A stretch of DNA of 64,000 bases from Paraburkholderia caribensis (GCF_002902945.1 NZ_CP026103.1:1178001-1242000); one strand, 5' to 3'. Positions 15,406 to 23,758 are shown, counted from the stretch's first letter. The notes: generated from the sequence alone by a model not told the origin. Made by a program: numbers and translations.

Positions 15406-16743
15406 ATGAAAGTCGACCTCGACGTCGCCAGCAAGTCTCTCGCGCATCGACGCGCTGCCCGGGCGCAACTTGCCGCGCTCGCCTGCGGCCTGGCGGCAGT
15501 CGCCGTGCTTGTCGTGGTCGCGTCGAGCGGCGCGGCGACGCTCGCGCTCGTCGCGGCGCTGTGCGCGTTGTCGATTGCGGCCGCCGTGGTCAGCGTGATC
15601 GCCGCCGCGCGCACGCAGGCGCTTTCCACCTCCAACGCGGGCCGCGACGAATCGCGCATGATGGGCATCATCCGCTCGTCGATGGAAGCGATCATCACGA
15701 TCGACGAAGCGCAGAACATCGTCATTTTCAACCCGACCGCGGAACGCATCTTCGGCGTGTCCGCCGCGCAGGCGCTCGGCACGCCGCTGTCCCGATTCAT
15801 CCCGCAGCGGTATCGCGACAGCCACGCGCAGCACGTCGCGCAATTCGGCGCGACGGGCATCTCCGAGCGAATCATGGGACGCCAGCCGATTCTGTTCGGC
15901 TTGCGCGCGAACGGCGAAGAATTCCCGCTGGAGGCATCGATTTCGCAGATACGCGAGGACGCCGGCAAGCTCTATACGGTGATGTTGCGCGACGTCACCG
16001 AACGCGTGAAGTCGGAAAACGCGCTGAAGCAGTCGCGTGAGGAACTGCGGCGGCTGTCGGCCAACCTGCAGAGCGTGCGCGAGGAGGAAAAAACGCGCAT
16101 TGCCCGCGAGCTGCACGACGACCTCGGCCAGCAGCTCACCGCGCTGAAAATGGAGCTTTCCGTGCTCGAAGACCAGCTGACTTCGCGTTCGGGCACCCGT
16201 GAGCGGATCGACGCCATGTCGCGCCTGCACGGCATGGCTCGCACGATCGATGCGACGGTGGCGTCATTGCGCCGCATCGCCGCCGATCTGCGCCCCGTGA
16301 TGCTCGACGATCTGGGCCTCGCGCCTGCCATCGAATGGCTTGCGAACGATTTCACCAGCCGCTATGGGATCGCTGTCGAACGATACATCGACGCAGGCGA
16401 CGCTGCGTTCAAAAAGGACGCTGCGACGGCCCTGTTCCGCATCGTCCAGGAAGCGCTGACCAACGTCGCGCGTCACGCCGAAGCCAGTGCCGTCGAGCTG
16501 ACGCTGCACGCGAGCAGTCAACACTATGTGCTGCGCATCGCGGATAATGGCCGTGGCGCCGAACCCGACGCGGGTACGGGAGAGCACGCGGGCATCGACC
16601 GGCCGTTTGGCCTGATCGGCGTGCGCGAGCGGGCTCATATGCTGGGCGGCTCGGTTCGGATCGACACGACGAGGAACCAGGGCTTTGCGTTGACGGTGAC
16701 CTTTCCCTTGCCAGCCGTGCAACAGGAACATACGCATCCATGA
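15406..16743 (+). CDS. Membrane sensor histidine kinase, PAS plus HisKA_3
   Basis: A 445-residue NarX/DegS-type kinase. Two membrane helices (about 21-40 and 43-66) with almost no periplasmic loop precede a PAS domain (about 85-200; SSMEAIITIDEAQNIVIFNPTAERIFG). The phosphorylated His is H237 in RELHDDLGQQLTALKMELS, followed by an HATPase with DNGRGA and GLIGVRERAHMLGG. The frame is open from 15214, but the ATG at 15406 after GGGGCAGG begins the conserved part. It overlaps the response regulator by four bases. A redox or oxygen signal through PAS is inferred; no haem-binding His is evident. Confidence 0.85.
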   Translation: MKVDLDVASKSLAHRRAARAQLAALACGLAAVAVLVVVASSGAATLALVAALCALSIAAAVVSVIAAARTQALSTSNAGRDESRMMGIIRSSMEAIITIDEAQNIVIFNPTAERIFGVSAAQALGTPLSRFIPQRYRDSHAQHVAQFGATGISERIMGRQPILFGLRANGEEFPLEASISQIREDAGKLYTVMLRDVTERVKSENALKQSREELRRLSANLQSVREEEKTRIARELHDDLGQQLTALKMELSVLEDQLTSRSGTRERIDAMSRLHGMARTIDATVASLRRIAADLRPVMLDDLGLAPAIEWLANDFTSRYGIAVERYIDAGDAAFKKDAATALFRIVQEALTNVARHAEASAVELTLHASSQHYVLRIADNGRGAEPDAGTGEHAGIDRPFGLIGVRERAHMLGGSVRIDTTRNQGFALTVTFPLPAVQQEHTHP

Positions 16744-17387
16744 TCAAGGTATTGCTTGCCGACGACCACACACTCGTGCGCGACGGGTTGCGCCACATCC
16801 TGCAATCCGCGAGCGGCTTCGAGGTGGCGGGCGAGGCATGCGACGGCGGCACGACCATCGCGCTGATCCGCGCCACGCAAGCCCATGTGCTGGTACTCGA
16901 CCTGTCGATGCCGGGCCGCAACGGCGTCGATCTCATCAAGCAGATCAAGGACGAGCAACCCGCGCTGCGCATTCTCGTGCTGACCATGCACGCGGAGCAG
17001 CAATACGCGGTGCGCGCCTTCAAGGCGGGCGCATCCGGCTATATGACAAAGGAAAGCGCCAGCGCCGAACTGGTCGGCGCCGTGACGAAGGTGGCGTCGG
17101 GCGGCGTCTACGTCAGTCTCGCCATGGCCGAGCGCTTCGCGCAGCATCTGAACGAACCCGCCGAAGCGTTGCCGCATCACCGCCTGTCCGATCGCGAGTA
17201 CGACGTGTTCCGCCGCATCGTCTCCGGCCAGAGCATCACCGAAATCGCGCACGAACTGTGCGTGAGCGTCAAAACCATCAGCACGCACAAGACCCGTATC
17301 CTCGAAAAAATGCAGATGCCGAACGAAAACGGCCTGGTGCGCTATGCGATCCGGCACAAGCTGATCGACGACGGGTCCGACATCTAG
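16740..17387 (+). CDS. NarL/FixJ-family response regulator
   Basis: A 215-residue regulator. The receiver has the acidic pair DD at 8-9, phosphoacceptor D54 (VLDLSMPG), Thr in VLTMHA and Lys in MTKES. Residues 150-210 form the LuxR-type HTH (LSDREYDVFRRIVSGQSITEIAHELCVSVKTISTHKTRIL). The start overlaps the kinase stop as ATGA, so the two make a cognate pair. The palindrome at 17418-17431 is a possible target. Confidence 0.92.
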   Translation: MIKVLLADDHTLVRDGLRHILQSASGFEVAGEACDGGTTIALIRATQAHVLVLDLSMPGRNGVDLIKQIKDEQPALRILVLTMHAEQQYAVRAFKAGASGYMTKESASAELVGAVTKVASGGVYVSLAMAERFAQHLNEPAEALPHHRLSDREYDVFRRIVSGQSITEIAHELCVSVKTISTHKTRILEKMQMPNENGLVRYAIRHKLIDDGSDI

Positions 17388-17417
17388 CCGCGACTCCTAA
17401 GGTTGCGCCGCTGTCAG

Positions 17418-17431
17418 TAGGAATATTCCTA
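17418..17431. promoter_or_regulatory. 14-base perfect palindrome TAGGAATATTCCTA
   Basis: It lies 80 bases before the lone receiver gene. Three further CCTA-type half sites follow within 45 bases (CCTAAA, CCTAGG, CCTATA). The heptamer-in-inverted-repeat form suits a NarL/FixJ-type regulator, and the nearest such regulator gene is immediately upstream. Confidence 0.5.
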
Positions 17432-17510
17432 TAACACCCACCTAAACTCCTAGGGCCGGTTCCACCGTCTCCTATACATTTTTGAGATAGAGCCGTCGAT
17501 ACTGCTGGAC

Positions 17511-17915
17511 ATGGATACCGCCGTGCCAGCGCTCGCCGCCAAGGTCTATCTCGTCGACACCGCCGTCGAAGTGAGGCGCCGTCTTGCTTGCCTGCTGGGC
17601 GCCATTGCGGGCGTGGAAATCGCTGGCGAGGCTGAAGACGGGGACTCGGCGCTGGAAGGCATCCGTGCCTGCGACGCGGATATCGTCGTGCTCGACCTGC
17701 GCCTTGCCGACGGCAACAGCCTCGCCCTCATCGAGACGCTGTCCCGGCTGCACCCGGCCATCGTCAAGATCGTGCTGACGAACCACATCGCGCGCGCTTT
17801 CCGCGACGCATGCAACGCGGCGGGCGCCGATTTTTTCTTCGACAAGACGTCTGAATTCGACGCGGCCTGCCGCGCCATCGCAGGCATCGCCCGGACGCAA
17901 CGCGCGTCCTCGTGA
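17511..17915 (+). CDS. Stand-alone receiver-domain protein
   Basis: A 134-residue single-domain response regulator. Phosphoacceptor is D62 (IVVLDLRLADG), with Thr in VLTNH and Lys in FFDKTSEF. The first strand carries only one acidic residue (VYLVDTAVE) where an acidic pair is usual. There is no output domain, so it may relay or drain phosphoryl groups from the kinases in this island. Its stop overlaps a GTG of the Fnr frame, and the two are surely cotranscribed. Confidence 0.82.
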   Translation: MDTAVPALAAKVYLVDTAVEVRRRLACLLGAIAGVEIAGEAEDGDSALEGIRACDADIVVLDLRLADGNSLALIETLSRLHPAIVKIVLTNHIARAFRDACNAAGADFFFDKTSEFDAACRAIAGIARTQRASS

Positions 17916-17932
17916 GCGAACAGGAGCCGACC

Positions 17933-18748
17933 ATGCTTGCCGCCACTGCCACTGTCACTGTCACTGAAACCGCCGCCGCCGCCGCCGACAGCGATCGTCC
18001 GATCATGCGCGCGGCGCGCGTCGTGCCGATTCATCCCGTTTCGCGCGCTGAGCCGCCGGCGCGTCGCGCGCCCCGCTGCTCGGCGTGCGCGATGCGTGCG
18101 CTCTGCATGCCCGCCGAACTGAGCGCGGATGAACTGACCCGGCTCGACGCCATCATTTGCGCGACGCGTTCCGTCAAGCGTGGTGACGCGCTCTATCGCG
18201 CGGGCGACGCGTTTCACAGCATTTACGCGGTGCGCGCGGGCTCTTTCAAGACGGTCGTGATGCATCGCGAGGGCCGTGAGCACGTGACGGGCTTCCAGAT
18301 TGCCGGCGAGGCGCTGGGGCTCGACGGCGTCGGCACCTGTCAGCACAACTGCGATGCGATCGCGCTCGAAGACAGTGTGGTCTGCATCATTCCGTTTGCG
18401 CAGCTCGAAGCGGTCTGCCGCGAGCTGAAGCCGATGCAGCATCACATCTACCAGATGATGAGCAGCGAGATCGTCCGCGAATCCAGCCAGATGATGCTGC
18501 TCGGCACGATGACGGCCGAGCAGCGCGTCGCGACCTTCCTGCTGAATCTGTCGCGGCGCTTCAAGGCGCGCGGCTTCTCCGCCGCGGAGTTCCATCTGCG
18601 CATGACGCGCGAGGAAATCGGCTGCTATCTCGGGATGAAACTCGAAACCGTGAGCCGCATGTTCTCGAAGTTCCAGCGCGAGCGGCTCGTGGATGCGAAC
18701 GGCAAGACGATCCGCATCCTCGACCACGAGGGGCTCGCGCGGGTCTAG
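17933..18748 (+). CDS. Fnr-type transcriptional regulator with 4Fe-4S cysteines
   Basis: A 271-residue Crp/Fnr protein. N-terminal C49, C52 and C58 (CSACAMRALC) plus C151 (SVVCIIPF) match the four cluster ligands of E. coli Fnr, so it should sense oxygen directly. The recognition helix has the E-x-x-SR arrangement (LETVSRMFSKFQ) that reads TTGAT. The ATG at 17933 follows AGGAG and is chosen over the GTG at 17912. The first 45 residues are a Thr/Ala-rich extension not typical of Fnr. Six matching boxes in this island make it the likely master regulator. Confidence 0.92.
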   Translation: MLAATATVTVTETAAAAADSDRPIMRAARVVPIHPVSRAEPPARRAPRCSACAMRALCMPAELSADELTRLDAIICATRSVKRGDALYRAGDAFHSIYAVRAGSFKTVVMHREGREHVTGFQIAGEALGLDGVGTCQHNCDAIALEDSVVCIIPFAQLEAVCRELKPMQHHIYQMMSSEIVRESSQMMLLGTMTAEQRVATFLLNLSRRFKARGFSAAEFHLRMTREEIGCYLGMKLETVSRMFSKFQRERLVDANGKTIRILDHEGLARV

Positions 18749-18763
18749 CGCGAGCACGCCGGG

Positions 18764-19795
18764 ATGGTCCACGCCAATCCGCGTTCGGCATGGGAAATCG
18801 ACGAAACCCGGTTCGATCCCGCCGCGCCGCTCGCCGAGCAACTGCGCTTTGCACTGCAATACGCAGTGCTCGCGCCGTCCAATCACAATACGCAGCCGTG
18901 GCGCTTCATGATCGACGGCAGCACCGTGCAGGTGTGCGTGGATCGACTGCGGGCGCTGCCCGTCGTCGATCCGTTCGATCGCGGGTTGATCATCAGTTGC
19001 GGCGCGGCGCTCTTCAACCTGCGCGTGGCGTTGAGCCACTTCGGGTTCAGCTACGCGATCACGCTGTTTCCTTCGGACCCGGACCCCGATGTCGTCGCGC
19101 TGGTGCATGTGTCGCGTGACGGTCGCGGCGACGCGGCCGTGGCGTCCCTGTTCGACGCGATCACGCGGCGCGTCACGACGCGCGCGCCCTTTGCCGACCA
19201 GCCCGTTCCCGCCGACGTGCAACAGAAGCTGGCCGACGCCTGCGAGGCGGAAGGCGCTTTCGCGGGCTGCCTGCATGCGCGCGCCGATCGCCAGGCAATC
19301 GCGCAGCTCGTCGCCGAGGCCGACCATACCCAGTTCGCCGACCCGCGCTTTCGCCGCGAACTTGCCGTCTGGATTCATCCGCGCCGGGTCGACGACGGGA
19401 TGCCCGCGTACGGAACAGCCGTGAGCGGGCTGCTCGATTTCGCGGTGCCGCTCGTCTCCGCCGTGGTCCGCGTGTTCGACGCCGGCGCGGGGACGCCTGC
19501 CACGCACCGGCATCTGGTCGACGGCTCGCCGCTGATCGTCGGCATCGCCACCTCGCGCAACGACCGCGAGGCATGGGTTGCCGCCGGACAGGCGCTGGAA
19601 CGCATGCTGCTGGTCGCCACCGCCGAAGGATTGACGGCCTCCTACCTCAACCAACCAATCGAAGTGAGCACGCTACGCTTGCAGATCAGCGGCCTGCTGC
19701 ATCTCGACGCGACGCCGCAACTGCTGTTGCGCGTCGGACGCGGCCCGCAGGCTGCGCACTCGCCGCGCCGCCCGCTCGCCGACGTCGTCATCTGA
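18764..19795 (+). CDS. Acg-family nitroreductase-like protein
   Basis: A 343-residue protein of the Acg type, a double-length nitroreductase fold. AVLAPSNHNTQPWRFMIDG is the N-terminal FMN-site motif, and AGQALERMLLVATAEGLTASYLNQPIE the C-terminal one. Acg of M. tuberculosis is a hypoxia-induced flavoprotein proposed to store or sequester FMN rather than reduce nitro compounds. The gene starts 15 bases after fnr and is probably in its transcript. The ribosome site is weak. Confidence 0.82.
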   Translation: MVHANPRSAWEIDETRFDPAAPLAEQLRFALQYAVLAPSNHNTQPWRFMIDGSTVQVCVDRLRALPVVDPFDRGLIISCGAALFNLRVALSHFGFSYAITLFPSDPDPDVVALVHVSRDGRGDAAVASLFDAITRRVTTRAPFADQPVPADVQQKLADACEAEGAFAGCLHARADRQAIAQLVAEADHTQFADPRFRRELAVWIHPRRVDDGMPAYGTAVSGLLDFAVPLVSAVVRVFDAGAGTPATHRHLVDGSPLIVGIATSRNDREAWVAAGQALERMLLVATAEGLTASYLNQPIEVSTLRLQISGLLHLDATPQLLLRVGRGPQAAHSPRRPLADVVI

Positions 19796-19839
19796 CTTCG
19801 CGGCAGCAGCGCTTTGCCGCAGGCGCATGTCGGCGGCCC

Positions 19840-19853
19840 TTGACGTGCCTCAA
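19840..19853. promoter_or_regulatory. Fnr/Anr-like box upstream of the 122-residue unknown protein
   Basis: TTGACGTGCCTCAA matches TTGATN4ATCAA at 8 of 10 positions. A class II start would fall near 19888, 26 bases before the ATG at 19914. Confidence 0.5.
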
Positions 19854-19913
19854 CTTCCAGCGACGCACACGCGGTAGATTGAAAGCGTCCGCCACGCCGA
19901 AAAGGAGCCGTCG

Positions 19914-20282
19914 ATGCGAATCACCCTTCACCTCGATACGTTCGAATGCACCGAGCCGTCTGTCTATGCCATTCTCTGGCTCGACCGCGACGCCCGTAAA
20001 TGGTCGCGCGAAGGACATGCCGTCATCGATCTGCCGGAATGGGGCGCGCTGGCACTGTCGAACGACAGCACGCGCATTCTCGACGCGGCAGGCGATCGTG
20101 TCTGCTGCGAGTTGGCGGGCCTCGATCTGCTCGATCTCGACGGACCGTTCGAAGGCGAATCCGGGCAGGCGCGCTGGTACCGCGATGCAGGTCGTGCGCC
20201 CATCGCCGGGCAATGGCATGTGCAGTGGATCGACGGGACCGAATCCGAGCCCGAGCACGGCGTTTTTGCCGACGAAGTGTGA
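19914..20282 (+). CDS. Hypothetical protein of the low-oxygen island
   Basis: A 122-residue acidic soluble protein starting MRITLHLDTFECTEPSVYAI. It is rich in Trp and Asp (ILWLDRDARKW, WHVQWIDGTESEPEHG) and has no signal peptide or membrane helix. I do not recognise a family. The ATG follows AAAAGGAG at ideal distance and the coding character is strong. The Fnr-like box at 19840 ties it to the island. Confidence 0.75.
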   Translation: MRITLHLDTFECTEPSVYAILWLDRDARKWSREGHAVIDLPEWGALALSNDSTRILDAAGDRVCCELAGLDLLDLDGPFEGESGQARWYRDAGRAPIAGQWHVQWIDGTESEPEHGVFADEV

Positions 20283-20306
20283 CCCGGCGCGGCACACGGC
20301 ACGCAC

Positions 20307-20684
20307 TCAACGGCGTGTCGTGGATGCAGCGGCCGCTGCCTGGAGCGCGCACTCCGCGGCGTCGAACGCGCGGCGCACGGCCTCTTCCGCGCTCTCCGCC
20401 GCATGGCGGCCGATCGGCTGTCGCTCGTGTGTCGCGGTGACGAGGTCGAGGCGCACATCGTAAAGCGGCTTGCCCGAACGCAGCCGCAGCGCTTCGATGG
20501 CCAGATGGCAGTCCGACAGCGATGCGCCGAACGGTTGCAGTCGCATCAGTTGCATCGCCGCCTCCGCTTCGAGCGCCGCCGTCGCATGACAGCCCAGATA
20601 GACAATCTGCATGCCGATGCCCACCATCGCCTCCCATTGACGCGCTTTCATCGGATCCGCAGAGCGAGTCTTGCGCAGATCCAT
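20307..20684 (-). CDS. HPF/RaiA-like ribosome-associated protein
   Basis: A 125-residue protein. After a basic N-terminus, MQIVYLGCHATAALEAEAAMQLMRL...LSDCHLAIEALRLRSGKPLYDVRLDLVTATHERQPIG and AEEAVRRAFDAAECALQ follow the beta-alpha-beta layout and order of short ribosome hibernation factors. Such proteins silence ribosomes in resting cells. Starts at 20684, 20651 and 20612 are all possible; none has a good Shine-Dalgarno. Fnr-type boxes lie at 20719 and 20790. The parallel to the DosR-controlled translation inhibitor Rv0079 is suggestive. The family call is tentative. Confidence 0.6.
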   Translation of the reverse strand: MDLRKTRSADPMKARQWEAMVGIGMQIVYLGCHATAALEAEAAMQLMRLQPFGASLSDCHLAIEALRLRSGKPLYDVRLDLVTATHERQPIGRHAAESAEEAVRRAFDAAECALQAAAAASTTRR

Positions 20685-20718
20685 GCCGTCAGGGTATCGG
20701 CGACGCGTGAAAGCGCGA

Positions 20719-20732
20719 TTGACCCATATCAA
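20719..20732. promoter_or_regulatory. Fnr/Anr-like box in the HPF-like / kinase divergent region
   Basis: TTGACCCATATCAA has one mismatch to the Fnr consensus. At class II spacing on the plus strand, transcription of the kinase would start near 20767. Confidence 0.65.
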
Positions 20733-20789
20733 CGCGGCAAAGCGTCTGCCGCCGGACGCGCCCGGCCAACTGGCACAAGCGTTCGCGAA

Positions 20790-20803
20790 CTGATATAAAT
20801 CAA
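20790..20803. promoter_or_regulatory. Second Fnr/Anr-like box in the same divergent region
   Basis: CTGATATAAATCAA has one mismatch to the Fnr consensus. At class II spacing on the minus strand, transcription of the HPF-like gene would start near 20755. Confidence 0.6.
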
Positions 20804-20832
20804 CCGTCTTTCACCAACCGCCGGGAATCACG

Positions 20833-21954
20833 ATGACCGCGCCGGGCAACGATCCGTCCCGCAACGATGACGCGGCGTCCGCATCGGATGTGCGGCTCGA
20901 CGACCGGTTTTTCCTGTTGATCGAAGCGGTTCAGGACTACGCCATCTTCATGCTCGATCCTGCCGGCAATGTCGCCAGCTGGAATCGGGGCGCACAGCGC
21001 ATCAAAGGCTACTCACACGACGAGATTATCGGCCGTCATTTTTCGACGTTCTACACGGAAGAGGACATCGCCGCCGGCAAGCCGGCCCGCGAACTGGCAA
21101 CGGCCGCCGCCGAAGGGCGCGTCGAGGACGAAGGCTGGCGCGTGCGGCGCGACGGCTCGCGGTTCTGGGCCAACGTCACCATTTCAGCCGTGCGCGACGC
21201 CAACGGCACGCTGCTCGGCTTCGCCAAGGTCACGCGCGACATGACCGACCGCATGCGCCTTGAGGAACTCGAACGGGCGAGCGAGGTGTCGGCGCAGGTG
21301 CAGATCACGCGCGAGAACGAGCAGAAGCGCATCGCGCGCGAACTGCACGATGACCTCGGGCAGCAGTTGACCGCGCTGAAAATGAGTGTCGCGCTGATGG
21401 AAGCGACGCTGGCCGCGAAGACCGAGACCGCGCCGCTCGTGCCAAAAACGCGCGCGCTGCAACAGGAGATCGACGCGATGGCGACGTCGCTGCGCCGCAT
21501 CGCCTCCGATCTCCGCCCGCCGCTGCTCGACGATCTGGGCCTCGCGGCCGCGCTCGAATGGCTCGCTGAAGACTTCACGAAGCGCTACGGCGTCGTCGCG
21601 ACGGTTCATATCGAAGCTGGCGATCCGCATTTCCCCGCCCGGTTCAATGAGTTCGCTTCGACCAACCTGTTTCGCATCGTGCAGGAAGCGCTGACCAACG
21701 TCGCGCGTCACGCGAACGCGAGCCGCGTGCGCATCGAGCTGGCGCGCACCGGCAATCTCGTCTCGCTCGACATCGAGGACAACGGCGTGGGCGCAACGCT
21801 CGCGCTGCCGCCCGTCAGCGCGTCGTTCGGGCTGCTTGGCATTCGCGAGCGCGTCAGGCAGCTACAGGGCACGGTGTCGTTCGTCAGTGCGCCGGGCGAG
21901 GGCTTTCACATTTCGATTCGCGTGCCCGTTGCCGCTGTGGCGGCGGTGCAGTGA
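20833..21954 (+). CDS. Soluble PAS sensor histidine kinase (HisKA_3)
   Basis: A 373-residue cytoplasmic kinase. PAS domain at about 28-140 (AVQDYAIFMLDPAGNVASWNRGAQRIKGY), phosphorylated H172 (RELHDDLGQQLTALKMSV), and HATPase with DNGVGA and GLLGIRERVRQLQG. The dimerisation and ATPase parts closely resemble those of the kinase at 15406-16743, suggesting that both feed the same NarL-type regulator. No regulator gene adjoins it. The PAS core is of the type often seen in blue-light or redox sensors, but no cofactor residue is clear. Two Fnr-type boxes lie upstream. Confidence 0.88.
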   Translation: MTAPGNDPSRNDDAASASDVRLDDRFFLLIEAVQDYAIFMLDPAGNVASWNRGAQRIKGYSHDEIIGRHFSTFYTEEDIAAGKPARELATAAAEGRVEDEGWRVRRDGSRFWANVTISAVRDANGTLLGFAKVTRDMTDRMRLEELERASEVSAQVQITRENEQKRIARELHDDLGQQLTALKMSVALMEATLAAKTETAPLVPKTRALQQEIDAMATSLRRIASDLRPPLLDDLGLAAALEWLAEDFTKRYGVVATVHIEAGDPHFPARFNEFASTNLFRIVQEALTNVARHANASRVRIELARTGNLVSLDIEDNGVGATLALPPVSASFGLLGIRERVRQLQGTVSFVSAPGEGFHISIRVPVAAVAAVQ

Positions 21955-21970
21955 GGGCTGCTGTCGCCCG

Positions 21971-23758
21971 TCACGGCTTGCCTTTTTGCTGCGCGTCGGC
22001 GTCGTCCTCCCAGTCGTGCCATTCCACGTTGTGCTGTTCCAGGTACGCATCCACGGCCACGCCCGTCGTCGGAAAGAAATGCTGTTCGCCCATCGTGTCG
22101 AACAGACCGTAGCGCCGCAGCATGTCCTTCACCGGTCCCTTCATCTCGGCAAAACACAGTTCGATGTGCCGCTCGTGCAGACTTGCATGAAACGCGCGCA
22201 GTATTTCGCTGGCCGTGACGTCGACATCCGTGATCGGCTCGGCGGCGACGACGACCCACCTGGCGGGCGCGGCCGCCGTTTCGATCGCGCGCTGTACATG
22301 GTCGCGAAAAATCTCGGCATTCGCGAAGAAAAGCGGCGCATCCCAGCGGTACAGCACCAGCCCCGGAATGGTCCGCGCAGCGGGATGCCGCGAAATGTCG
22401 TGGTAGCCCTTGCGTCCGTCGACGCGGCCAAGCACGGCGTCATAGGGCCGCCACGCGCGCCAGACGAATGCCATCAGCGCCAGCCCGACGGCGATGAAAA
22501 TGCCCTGGATCGGACCGATCAGCGCGACACCCGCAAAGCACGCCATCGACTGCGTGAACTCGCTGCGACGCAGGCGCAACAGGCGGATCACGTCTCGCAC
22601 TTCGAACAGCCCGAGGCCCGCCGCGACGACCACGGCGCCAAGCGCGGCGGCGGGCAGCGAGCGCAGCAGCGTCGGCGCGAAGATCAGCAAGGCGGCGACG
22701 CACAGCGCGGCGACGACCCCCGTGAGCTGCGTTTTCGCGCCCGCTGATTCGGCAACAGGCGTGCGCGACGAACTGCTCGTGACGGGGAAGCCGTGGAACA
22801 GCCCCGCGGCGATGTTGGCCGCGCCGAGCGCGACCAGTTCCTGATTGCGGTCGACGCGCTCGCCGCTGCGTTCCGCGAACACGCGCGACAGCACGCTGAT
22901 ATCCGCGAGAGAAATCAGCCCGACGGCAATCGCGCCGGGCACCAGCGCGACGATCTGATCGAATGAAACGGAAGGAAACCACGGCACGGGCAAGCCCTGC
23001 GGCACGTCGCCGACCACGGCGACGCCCGCTCGCGCGTCCAGCCCGAGCAGCGCGACGGCCAGCGTCGCACCGACCATGGCGACGAGTATCCCCGGCACCA
23101 CGGGCATCCAGCGCTTGCAGGCGAAAATGACCAGCAGGCACGCGGCGCCGATCGCGCACGTCACCTCGTTCAGCTTGCCGTCCACTACGCCGCGCGCGAG
23201 GCCCGCCACGACCTGCACCAGGTTGCTGCCCTTGACGTCGAAGCCGAGCAGCTTCGGCGCCTGGCTGATGATGACCGTCAGCGCGACGCCGTTCAGAAAG
23301 CCCTGGCGGATCGGCTTCGACAACAGGTCGGTGAGAAACCCCAGACGGCATGCGCCGACCGCGATGCAGAACACGCCCGACAGGATCGCCAGCATGCCCG
23401 CCAGCGCCGCCACGTGCTCCGGGCGCGCGCCTGCAATCGGCAGCACGATCGACGCGATCAGCGCGGCCAGCGCCGAGTCGGGACCGAGCACGAGAATGCG
23501 GCTCGGCCCGAACGCCGCATACGCGACGACGGCCGCGATGGTGGCGTAGAGCCCCGTGATGGCGGGCAGGTGCGCCGCTTCGGCGTAGCCCAGCCCGGCG
23601 GGCACGAGCACCGTGGTGAGCACCATGCCCGCGATCAGATCGTGCGAGAACCATGCGCGCCGATACGCGCGTAGCGTCGCGATGCCCGGCACGCGGCGCA
23701 GCAAGGAATGGAGGCGGCGGGTGCCGGCATGATCCCGATGACTGGTGGCTCGGCTCAT
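21971..23758 (-). CDS. SulP-family anion transporter with STAS domain
   Basis: A 595-residue inner-membrane protein with about ten to twelve hydrophobic helices (GMVLTTVLVPAGLGYAEAAHLPAITGLYA near the start is the SulP signature region) and a cytoplasmic STAS domain at about 450-570. SulP proteins carry sulfate, bicarbonate or other anions by proton or sodium symport. The ATG at 23758 is chosen because the conserved N-terminus follows; the frame is open to 23842. It is convergent with the PAS kinase (16-base gap). The substrate is not predictable. Confidence 0.87.
   Translation of the reverse strand: MSRATSHRDHAGTRRLHSLLRRVPGIATLRAYRRAWFSHDLIAGMVLTTVLVPAGLGYAEAAHLPAITGLYATIAAVVAYAAFGPSRILVLGPDSALAALIASIVLPIAGARPEHVAALAGMLAILSGVFCIAVGACRLGFLTDLLSKPIRQGFLNGVALTVIISQAPKLLGFDVKGSNLVQVVAGLARGVVDGKLNEVTCAIGAACLLVIFACKRWMPVVPGILVAMVGATLAVALLGLDARAGVAVVGDVPQGLPVPWFPSVSFDQIVALVPGAIAVGLISLADISVLSRVFAERSGERVDRNQELVALGAANIAAGLFHGFPVTSSSSRTPVAESAGAKTQLTGVVAALCVAALLIFAPTLLRSLPAAALGAVVVAAGLGLFEVRDVIRLLRLRRSEFTQSMACFAGVALIGPIQGIFIAVGLALMAFVWRAWRPYDAVLGRVDGRKGYHDISRHPAARTIPGLVLYRWDAPLFFANAEIFRDHVQRAIETAAAPARWVVVAAEPITDVDVTASEILRAFHASLHERHIELCFAEMKGPVKDMLRRYGLFDTMGEQHFFPTTGVAVDAYLEQHNVEWHDWEDDADAQQKGKP

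Noticed and set aside
13563..15968. 801-codon minus-strand frame across the stress-protein and kinase genes
   Set aside because: Composition is Arg/His/Ala-rich with no family features, and it covers three well-supported plus-strand genes.
17546..19654. 702-codon minus-strand frame across fnr and the Acg-like gene
   Set aside because: Shadow frame; the plus-strand products carry the Fnr cysteines and nitroreductase motifs.
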